The notes beneath the pieces were generated by a model that was given only the letters and a program-made list of their open reading frames with translations, made no database searches and was not told where the DNA came from. From the NCBI RefSeq assembly GCF_004328625.1, contig NZ_CP032229.1:4712001-4776000 (forward strand): a stretch of DNA of 64,000 nucleotides, given 5' to 3'. This document shows, piece after piece, positions 25,077 to 32,106 of this stretch. This stretch comes from Streptomyces seoulensis (GTDB lineage: Bacteria; Actinomycetota; Actinomycetes; Streptomycetales; Streptomycetaceae). Each line of letters begins with the position of its first letter. The first letter of the stretch is position 1. The translations under genes and the position numbers were made by a program.

Positions 25077-27002
25077 ATGAACGCCACCCCCGCACCCGAC
25101 GGCCGTTCCGAGACCCCCGACGAACCGGCGGACCCCGGCAGCGCCCCCGTACCGCTCGCCGAGGCGGTGCCGCACCAGAAGCGGCGCACCCCGGCCGCCG
25201 GACGGCCCGGCGAGCCCGACGCCGACCCGCTGGAGGGCGCCGACCCGCACACCGCGGCCCAGGCGGCGGCGGTGGAGAACCTCCTGCGCTGCTGGGTACG
25301 CGAGACCGCCCTCACCGCACCGGACAACGGCACCCTGCACATCCCGCTCCCGGCCAGCGGCACCGCCCTCATCACCCCCGTCCGCCACTGGTCCCCGACC
25401 GGCTGGCACCGCTTCGGCCCGCCCCGGCTCGCCGCTGCCCCCGAGCACGCCCCCTCGGTCGACGCCGTCACCCTGGCCGCCCTCCTCACCCGCGAGCGCC
25501 CCGGCCGGGCGGACACCACCGAGCCGCACGGCACCGCTCCGGCGGACGGCGCCGAACTCGTCGCCCGGGTCGCCGACTCACAGCGCCGCACCGCCACCTT
25601 CCTGACCGACCGACGCGCCCACCCCGAGGACGGGCCCGACCTCTTCCTCAGCGCCGAACAGGCCCTCCTCCTCGGTCACCCCCTGCACCCCACCCCCAAG
25701 AGCCGCGAGGAACTCACAGACGCCGAAGCCCGGCAGTACGCACCGGAACTCCGTGGCTCCTTCCCCCTGCACTGGATGGCCGTCGCCCCCTCCCTGCTCG
25801 CCTCCGACTCGGCCTGGACCGAACGTGGCCGCGCCGTCCCCGCCGGTGGGCTCCTCCGTCAGCTCGCCGGAACCGACCTGCCCCTGCCCGACGGCTACAG
25901 CGCCCTGCCCCTGCACCCCTGGCAAGCCCGCGACGTACGCCACCGCGCCCCGGTCGCCGCTCTGCTGGACGCCGGCCTCCTGCGCGACCTCGGCCCCCTC
26001 GGTTCCCCCTGGCACCCCACCTCCTCCGTACGGACCGTGCACCGCTCGGACGCCCCGGCGATGCTCAAGCTGTCGCTCGGCCTGCGCATCACCAACTCCC
26101 GCCGGGAGAACCTGCGCAAGGAACTCCACCGGGGGGTCGAGGTGCACCGCCTGCTGCGCGCCGGGCTGGCGAAGCACTGGCAGGCCGTCCACCCCGGCTT
26201 CGACATCGTCCGCGACCCCGCCTGGCTCGCGGTGGACGGTCCGGACGGGCTGCCGGTGCCCGGCCTCGACGTGATGATCAGGCACAACCCCTTCGCTCCC
26301 ACCGACGACATCGGCTGCGTCGCCGGACTCGTCTCCCCGCGCCCGGACTTCGAGCCGAGCGCGACGGCAGGGCCCAGGGGCCTCCGCTCCCGCCTGGCCC
26401 GGCTCGTCGGGCGGCTCGCCGCCCGCACCGGCCGTCCCGTGGGCGCGGTCGCCGCCGAGTGGTTCCTGCGCTACCTCGAACAGGCCGTCCGGCCCGTGCT
26501 CTGGCTGGACGGCGAGGCCGGGATCGCGCTGGAGGCGCACCAGCAGAACACCCTGCTCCGCCTCGACCAGGACGGCTGGCCCGCCGGCGGCCGCTACCGC
26601 GACAACCAGGGCTACTACTTCCGCGAGTCCCGCCGGGGCGAACTCGACGCCCTGCTGCCGGGCATCGGCGAGCGCAGCGACACCTTCGTCTCCGACGAGG
26701 TCACCGACGAACGCTTCGCCTACTACCTCGCCGTCAACAACGTGTTCGGCCTCATCGGCGCCTTCGGCTCCCAGCGCCTGGCCGACGAGCACCTCCTTCT
26801 CGCCGCGTTCCGCCGCTTCCTCACCGCCGCCGCCACCGGCCCCGCCGCCCTGAGCAGTTCCCTGCCGGGCAACCTGCTCGACTCACCCGTACTGCGCTGC
26901 AAGGCCAACCTGCTGACCCGGCTGCACGGCCTGGACGAACTCGTCGGACCCGTCGACACCCAGTCCGTCTACGTCACCATCGCCAACCCCCTCCATTCCT
27001 GA
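25077..27002 (+). CDS. IucA/IucC-family NIS siderophore synthetase
   Basis: This 641-aa NRPS-independent synthetase joins a carboxylic acid such as citrate to an amine via an adenylate. Recognisable parts are LHPTPKSREELTDAEARQY, YSALPLHPWQARD, PTSSVRTVH, KLSLGLRITNSRRENLRKE (phosphate-binding region), IALEAHQQNTLLRLDQDG and YFRESRRGEL, followed by the FhuF-like C-terminal part. The start ATG at 25077 has GAGGA upstream. It lies between a DABA aminotransferase and a hydroxamate-type acetyltransferase, so a citrate-diamine siderophore is likely. No decarboxylase or N-hydroxylase gene is adjacent. Confidence 0.92.
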   Translation: MNATPAPDGRSETPDEPADPGSAPVPLAEAVPHQKRRTPAAGRPGEPDADPLEGADPHTAAQAAAVENLLRCWVRETALTAPDNGTLHIPLPASGTALITPVRHWSPTGWHRFGPPRLAAAPEHAPSVDAVTLAALLTRERPGRADTTEPHGTAPADGAELVARVADSQRRTATFLTDRRAHPEDGPDLFLSAEQALLLGHPLHPTPKSREELTDAEARQYAPELRGSFPLHWMAVAPSLLASDSAWTERGRAVPAGGLLRQLAGTDLPLPDGYSALPLHPWQARDVRHRAPVAALLDAGLLRDLGPLGSPWHPTSSVRTVHRSDAPAMLKLSLGLRITNSRRENLRKELHRGVEVHRLLRAGLAKHWQAVHPGFDIVRDPAWLAVDGPDGLPVPGLDVMIRHNPFAPTDDIGCVAGLVSPRPDFEPSATAGPRGLRSRLARLVGRLAARTGRPVGAVAAEWFLRYLEQAVRPVLWLDGEAGIALEAHQQNTLLRLDQDGWPAGGRYRDNQGYYFRESRRGELDALLPGIGERSDTFVSDEVTDERFAYYLAVNNVFGLIGAFGSQRLADEHLLLAAFRRFLTAAATGPAALSSSLPGNLLDSPVLRCKANLLTRLHGLDELVGPVDTQSVYVTIANPLHS

Positions 27003-27036
27003 ACCCCTTCTCACCCGCCCCCTGAGAGGAGCGCAC

Positions 27037-27798
27037 GTGTCCGTCACCGAAACCGGCGCCGCCGAAGCCCTTCCCCTCCCGGCCGCCCCCGACCGCTCAC
27101 CCGGCGCCGACACCGGGGCGAGCGCGCTCCTCTGGGACAACGAGGAGACACTGGATCTGCGCCTGCCTCCCGAATTCGCGGCGCTGCGAGCCGCGTTGCC
27201 CGGCCAGGCGGCATCACCACGCGACGCGGACCTGCTGGACGGCCTCCGCACCTGGGGCCCAACCCCCACGCCCGCGGGCACCTTTGAGCTGATCCCCGTC
27301 CACCCCGACCGCGATCTCCCCCTCATCCACGGGTGGATGAACGACCCCGCGGTCGCCCAGTACTGGGAACTGGCCGGAACACCGGACCTGACGGAGCGCC
27401 ACCTCCGCGCCCAGCTGGACGGCGACGGACGCAGCGTGCCCTGCCTGGGCATGCTCGACGGCACCGCCATGAGCTACTGGGAGATCTACCGGGCCGACCT
27501 CGACCCGCTGGCCCGCTTCTACCAGGCGCGCCCGCACGACACGGGTATCCACCTGCTGATCGGGGACGCCGCGCACCGGGGGGGAGGGCTCGGCTCCGCC
27601 CTGCTCACGGCCGTGGCCGAGCTGGTCATGGAGCACCGCCGCACCTGCACACGCGTCGTCGCTGAACCTGACATGCGCAACACCCCCTCGGTGATCGCCT
27701 TCCGTAACGCCGGTTTCCAGTGCCGGGCGGAGATCGAGCTGCCCGGCAAGCGGGCCGCCCTCATGATCCGGGACCGGGTCCGGCCTGAACTCTCGTAG
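27037..27798 (+). CDS. GNAT acyltransferase, IucB/AlcB/RhbD type
   Basis: This 253-aa protein has the siderophore acetyltransferase hallmark IHGWMNDPAVAQYWEL. It continues with CLGMLDGTAMSYWEIYRADLD, HLLIGDAAHRGGGLGSALL (acetyl-CoA binding loop) and MRNTPSVIAFRNAGF. Family members acetylate N-hydroxylysine or N-hydroxydiamines. The first 90 residues are a low-complexity lead-in. GTG has GAGAGGA upstream. It follows the synthetase gene by 34 bp and is probably co-transcribed. Confidence 0.88.
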   Translation: MSVTETGAAEALPLPAAPDRSPGADTGASALLWDNEETLDLRLPPEFAALRAALPGQAASPRDADLLDGLRTWGPTPTPAGTFELIPVHPDRDLPLIHGWMNDPAVAQYWELAGTPDLTERHLRAQLDGDGRSVPCLGMLDGTAMSYWEIYRADLDPLARFYQARPHDTGIHLLIGDAAHRGGGLGSALLTAVAELVMEHRRTCTRVVAEPDMRNTPSVIAFRNAGFQCRAEIELPGKRAALMIRDRVRPELS

Positions 27799-27959
27799 CA
27801 CCACGTGACCGGGTGCTCACCTGTTGTACGTATGGCGGTTCCGGCGAGTTCCCGCTTTTCGGGAAAAAAGTTCAGGAGTTCGGACGTGTTCGCATCCCGC
27901 TCCGCCCGCCCCGGCGAGCGGGCACGATTGTCAGTGGGGGGCCGTAGGGTGGTCGGGCT

Positions 27960-29945
27960 ATGACGAAGCCCTCACTCCCCGAACTCCTCCACGCCGCCGT
28001 CTCCGCCGTCGGCGGCACGGAGCGCCCCGGCCAGGTCACCATGGCCGAAGCGGTCGCCGAGGCGATCGACGACACCTCCCATCTGCTGGTCCAGGCCGGT
28101 ACCGGCACCGGAAAGTCGCTCGGTTATCTCGTGCCCGCGCTCGCGCACGGGGAGCGGGTCGTCGTCGCCACCGCCACGCTCGCCCTCCAGCGCCAGCTCG
28201 TGGAGCGCGACCTGCCGCGCACGGTCGACGCCCTGCACCCGCTGCTGCGGCGCCGGCCCGAGTTCGCCATGCTCAAGGGCCGCTCCAACTATCTGTGTCT
28301 GCACCGGCTGCACGAGGGGATGCCGCAGGACGAGGAGGACGGCCTCTTCGACCAGTTCGAGGCGGCCGCCCCCACCAGCAAGCTCGGCCAGGACCTGCTC
28401 CGGCTGCGCGACTGGTCCGACGAGACGGAGAACGGCGACCGGGACGACCTCACACCGGGCGTCTCCGACCGGGCCTGGGCCCAGGTGTCGGTGTCGTCGC
28501 GCGAGTGCCTCGGCGCCTCGAAGTGCGCGTACGGGGCCGAGTGCTTCGCGGAGATGGCCCGGGAGCGCGCCAAGCTCGCGGACGTCGTGGTGACCAACCA
28601 CGCGCTGCTGGCGATCGACGCCATCGAGGGTGCCCCGGTGCTGCCGCAGCACGAGGTGCTGATCGTGGACGAGGCGCACGACCTAGTCTCCCGGGTCACC
28701 GGCGCCGCCACCGGCGAACTCACCCCCGGCCAGGTCAACCGGGCGGTCCGCCGCTCGGCCAAGCTGGTCAACGAGAAGGCCGCCGACCAGCTCCAGACCG
28801 CCGCCGAGGGCTTCGAGCGGCTGATGGAGCTGGCCCTGCCGGGCCGCCTGGAGGAGATCCCCGAAGACCTCGGCTACGCCCTGGCCGCCCTCCGTGACGC
28901 GGCCCGCACGGTGATCACCGCGCTCGGCTCGACGCGCGACAAGTCCGTCCAGGACGAGGACGCCGTCCGCAAGCAGGCGGTCGCCTCCGTCGAGACGGTG
29001 TACGCCGTCGCCGAGCGGGTGCTGAACGGCTCGGAGTGGGACGTCGTCTGGTACGAGCGCCACGACCGCTTCGGCGCCTCCCTGCGGGTCGCCCCGATGT
29101 CGGTCTCCGGGCTGCTCCGGGAGAAACTCTTCACCGATCGCAGCGTGGTCCTGACCTCGGCGACCCTGAAGCTCGGCGGCGACTTCAACGGCGTCGGCGC
29201 CTCGCTGGGCCTGGCACCGGAGGGGACCGAGGGCGACGACCTGCCGCAGTGGAAGGGCATCGACGTCGGCTCGCCCTTCGACTACCGCAAGCAGGGCATC
29301 CTCTACATCGCCAAGCACCTCGCCCGCCCCGCCCGGGACGGCGACCGGGGCGACATGCTGGACGAGCTGACCGAGCTGATCCAGGCCGCCGGCGGCCGCA
29401 CGCTGGGCCTGTTCTCCTCCATGCGCGCCGCACAGCTCGCGGCGGAGGAACTGCGGGTGCGCATCCCCGAGTTCCCCATCCTGCTCCAGGGCGAGGAGAC
29501 GCTCGGCGAGCTGATCAAGAACTTCGCGGCCGACCCCCGCACGTGCCTGTTCGGCACGCTGTCGCTGTGGCAGGGCGTGGACGTGCCGGGGCCGAGCTGT
29601 CAGCTCGTGGTGATGGACAAGATCCCGTTCCCGCGCCCCGACGACCCGCTGATGAGCGCTCGCCAGAAGGCGGTGGAGGACGCGGGTGGCAACGGCTTCA
29701 TGGCGGTGGCGGCCACCCATGCCGCGCTGCTGATGGCGCAGGGCGCCGGCCGGCTCGTCCGGGCGTCCGGGGACCGTGGCGTGGTCGCGGTCCTGGACCA
29801 GCGGCTGGCGACCGCCCGCTACGGGTCGTATCTGAAGGCGTCGCTGCCCGACTTCTGGACCACGACCGACCGCAATCAGGTGCGCAAGTCGCTCGCGGCG
29901 ATCGACGCGATGGCGAAGCAGGCCGAGGGGGCCGAGGAGGAGTGA
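27960..29945 (+). CDS. DinG/XPD-type ATP-dependent DNA helicase
   Basis: This 661-aa superfamily 2 helicase has Walker A QAGTGTGKSLGYLVPAL, DEAH box VLIVDEAHDLVSRV, and motif VI region AQGAGRLVRASGDRGVVAVLD. Four Cys in SNYLCLHRL and RECLGASKCAYGAECF fit the Fe-S domain between motifs Ia and II. Likely unwinds DNA with a 5' tail during repair or replication. The gene is convergent with lexA but no LexA-type box is visible before it. A TTCCCG-N5-CGGGAA repeat lies upstream near 27848-27864. TAGGGT stands nine bases before the ATG. Confidence 0.92.
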   Translation: MTKPSLPELLHAAVSAVGGTERPGQVTMAEAVAEAIDDTSHLLVQAGTGTGKSLGYLVPALAHGERVVVATATLALQRQLVERDLPRTVDALHPLLRRRPEFAMLKGRSNYLCLHRLHEGMPQDEEDGLFDQFEAAAPTSKLGQDLLRLRDWSDETENGDRDDLTPGVSDRAWAQVSVSSRECLGASKCAYGAECFAEMARERAKLADVVVTNHALLAIDAIEGAPVLPQHEVLIVDEAHDLVSRVTGAATGELTPGQVNRAVRRSAKLVNEKAADQLQTAAEGFERLMELALPGRLEEIPEDLGYALAALRDAARTVITALGSTRDKSVQDEDAVRKQAVASVETVYAVAERVLNGSEWDVVWYERHDRFGASLRVAPMSVSGLLREKLFTDRSVVLTSATLKLGGDFNGVGASLGLAPEGTEGDDLPQWKGIDVGSPFDYRKQGILYIAKHLARPARDGDRGDMLDELTELIQAAGGRTLGLFSSMRAAQLAAEELRVRIPEFPILLQGEETLGELIKNFAADPRTCLFGTLSLWQGVDVPGPSCQLVVMDKIPFPRPDDPLMSARQKAVEDAGGNGFMAVAATHAALLMAQGAGRLVRASGDRGVVAVLDQRLATARYGSYLKASLPDFWTTTDRNQVRKSLAAIDAMAKQAEGAEEE

Positions 29946-29985
29946 GCCGGAGCCGCAGGCAGGAGCGCTGCTGACGGCAATGGCA

Positions 29986-30019
29986 GGGCCCCGGAACCGG
30001 CGCAGGGGTTCCGGGGCCC
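29986..30019. terminator. Bidirectional terminator between helicase and lexA
   Basis: A 13-bp perfect stem (GGGCCCCGGAACC 29986-29998 with GGTTCCGGGGCCC 30007-30019) with an 8-nt loop lies between convergent genes. Confidence 0.8.
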
Positions 30020-30060
30020 GGTGCAGGGGGACGAGCCGGGGGCTTGTCCGGTGCGGGGCG

Positions 30061-30837
30061 TCACACGCGGCGGAGCACCGCGACGACCTTGCCGAGGATG
30101 GTGGCGTCGTCGCCGGGGATGGGCTCGTAGGCCGCGTTGTGCGGGAGGAGCCAGACATGGCCGTCCTCGCGCTTGAAGCGCTTGACCGTGGCCTCGCCGT
30201 CGAGCATGGCGGCCACGATGTCGCCGTTCTCCGCGACCGGCTGGCGGCGGACCGTGACCCAGTCGCCGTCACAGATCGCGGCCTCGATCATGGAGTCGCC
30301 GACGACCTTGAGGACGAACAGCTCACCGTCACCGACGAGCTGCCGGGGGAGAGGGAAGACGTCCTCGACGGACTCCTCGGCGAGGATCGGGCCACCGGCG
30401 GCGATGCGGCCGACCAGCGGGACGTACGACGCGGCGGGCTTGCCGGCGGTGTCCGTGGGCTGCACGCTGACCGCCTGGTCGGAGCCGCGGACCTCGTACG
30501 CGCGGGGCCGGTGCGGGTCGCGGCGCAGGAAGCCCTTGCGCTCGAGCGCCATGAGCTGGTGCGCGACCGAGGAGGTGCTGGAGAGGCCGACCGCCTGGCC
30601 GATCTCCCGCATGGACGGCGGGTATCCACGACGCTGCACGGAGTCCCGGATGACCTCGATCACCCGGCGCTGGCGGTCGGTGAGCCCCGAACTGTCCGCG
30701 CGAATGCCTGGAGGCCGGCCCGGCTGGGAGCGCTTGTGGCCCTCGGGCGTGGCTTCGTTCATCGCGTGCACCGGCTCCACCCGGCCCTGGGAGCGGTCCT
30801 GGGCGGTGATGGCGGCACTGTCTGCGGTCGTGGTCAC
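30061..30837 (-). CDS. lexA: SOS repressor LexA
   Basis: This 258-aa repressor has a winged-helix DNA-binding domain ([29 protein letters not shown], about 53-81). The Ala-Gly cleavage site is in [14 protein letters not shown], the nucleophile Ser in [14 protein letters not shown] and the Lys in [10 protein letters not shown]. The long basic N-terminus is usual in streptomycetes. GTG at 30837 is chosen with GAGAGGGG upstream; an internal ATG 25 codons later is possible. A LexA-type box lies 60 bp upstream, consistent with autoregulation. Confidence 0.97.
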   Translation of the reverse strand: MTTTADSAAITAQDRSQGRVEPVHAMNEATPEGHKRSQPGRPPGIRADSSGLTDRQRRVIEVIRDSVQRRGYPPSMREIGQAVGLSSTSSVAHQLMALERKGFLRRDPHRPRAYEVRGSDQAVSVQPTDTAGKPAASYVPLVGRIAAGGPILAEESVEDVFPLPRQLVGDGELFVLKVVGDSMIEAAICDGDWVTVRRQPVAENGDIVAAMLDGEATVKRFKREDGHVWLLPHNAAYEPIPGDDATILGKVVAVLRRV

Positions 30838-30896
30838 GTCGGCCCCTCTCGATGGTCTCCCTGCTGCACAACGGTAGTAGCTTTCGAAAGGTTGCG

Positions 30897-30912
30897 CCAA
30901 ACACACGTTCGA
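30897..30912. promoter_or_regulatory. LexA (SOS) box upstream of lexA
   Basis: CCAAACACACGTTCGA matches the actinobacterial box TCGAAC-N4-GTTCGA at ten of its twelve defined positions, with a perfect right half. Confidence 0.65.
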
Positions 30913-31170
30913 GTGAAAAAGTCCGATTCACCTGACGCGATCAAGTGTCCGGGTGTATGGCTCGCGCGGTGTCCAGCGGGCAAAAGCGCCCATTGTTGTA
31001 CTCTTCACCGCCGGGGCGGATGGCCTCGCGGCCGTCGCCAGTGTGCCATTCGAACGGTGAACGACCGGTGGCCGGGTCCGTCCGCCGTGTGATCCCCGCC
31101 GTATCGCACCGAGGGCTCCGCGCGGCCTTCACGGTATCCCCGTGTCCCCGCCCGGCCGTGCGGGACGCTC

Positions 31171-31233
31171 GCGCGTGTCGCTCCGGCGCGCTCCAGGGCG
31201 GCTCCTGGCGCCTCTGTCCACAGCGACACGCGC
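31171..31233. other. Long stem-loop in the lexA-nrdR intergenic region
   Basis: GCGCGTGTCGCT (31171-31182) and AGCGACACGCGC (31222-31233) are perfect complements. The 39-nt interior holds a second stem, GGCGC/GCGCC around CCAGG-N6-CCTGG. The structure is 24 bp upstream of the first NrdR box in a 583-bp gap between divergent genes. A DnaA-box-like CTGTCCACA (31214-31222) overlaps its right arm. Function unknown. Confidence 0.4.
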
Positions 31234-31256
31234 GTCTGCCGCGAAATCTGGGTCAT

Positions 31257-31303
31257 CCCTACATGTAGTGGTGAGGCGGCTACAGGGCCCCACAAGTTGT
31301 GGT
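31257..31303 (+). promoter_or_regulatory. Paired NrdR boxes upstream of nrdR-nrdJ
   Basis: Two 16-bp near-palindromes, CCCTACATGTAGTGGT (31257-31272) and CCCCACAAGTTGTGGT (31288-31303), are 31 bp apart, about three helical turns. This is the standard paired architecture for NrdR repression of ribonucleotide reductase genes. A -10-like TATGCT follows at 31344. Confidence 0.85.
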
Positions 31304-31420
31304 TGATCTTGGACCCCGGGTCTTTCGGGCCTCCGCGATCGCCTATGCTTGGGGCTGCTTCGTGAGGCCCCTGAGGCCCGGCGAGGCCATCGAGTCTGCT
31401 GTGAGGAGGGTTGGAGAATC

Positions 31421-31981
31421 ATGCACTGCCCCTTCTGCAGGCACCCCGACAGTCGGGTGGTCGACAGCCGTACGACCGACGACGGCACGTCGATCCGCAG
31501 GCGCCGCCAGTGCCCCGACTGCTCCCGTCGTTTCACGACCGTGGAGACGTGTTCGCTCATGGTGGTGAAGCGGTCCGGTGTCACCGAGCCGTTCAGCCGC
31601 ACCAAGGTCATCAACGGTGTGCGCAAGGCGTGCCAGGGGCGTCCCGTGACCGAGGACGCGCTCGCCCAGCTCGGCCAGCGGGTCGAGGAGGCGGTGCGGG
31701 CCACCGGGAGTGCCGAGCTGACCACCCACGACGTGGGGCTGGCCATACTCGGCCCGCTGCAGGAACTCGACCTCGTCGCCTATCTGCGGTTCGCCTCGGT
31801 CTACCGGGCGTTCAACTCGCTGGAGGACTTCGAGGCCGCCATCGCCGAACTGCGCGAAGTGACGCCGGACCCCGCCGCGGACGACGGGCACGTCGAGGAC
31901 GCGGCCGCGGGGAGCCAGGAAGACCAGAGCGGGACGGGACGGACCACCCAGGTCCCCGTGCCCGCGCGCGCCGCCGACTGA
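31421..31981 (+). CDS. nrdR: Transcriptional repressor NrdR
   Basis: This 186-aa regulator has an N-terminal zinc ribbon ([17 protein letters not shown] to [15 protein letters not shown], two CxxC pairs). An ATP-cone follows ([29 protein letters not shown]) that senses ATP/dATP. The C-terminal tail (about 150-186) is acidic and variable. It represses ribonucleotide reductase genes through the paired boxes just upstream. It heads an operon with nrdJ, 126 bp downstream. Confidence 0.97.
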   Translation: MHCPFCRHPDSRVVDSRTTDDGTSIRRRRQCPDCSRRFTTVETCSLMVVKRSGVTEPFSRTKVINGVRKACQGRPVTEDALAQLGQRVEEAVRATGSAELTTHDVGLAILGPLQELDLVAYLRFASVYRAFNSLEDFEAAIAELREVTPDPAADDGHVEDAAAGSQEDQSGTGRTTQVPVPARAAD

Positions 31982-32106
31982 CCGGCCGGCGCACCCAAGA
32001 CCTGTCGCGGGGTCGCAGCTGAGGCTGCCCGCGGCACCAGACAGAACACATGCCCTGGGAACATCGGGGCATTTCAGGGCGTTTTCGCCCGTACATGGGA
32101 GGCGGC

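Noticed and set aside
31049-31064. LexA-box-like TCGAACGGTGAACGAC in the lexA-nrdR gap
   Set aside because: The left half is perfect but the right half does not match GTTCGA.
30838-32106. Cobalamin riboswitch before nrdR or nrdJ
   Set aside because: No B12-box-like conserved segment was recognised; control is explained by the NrdR boxes.
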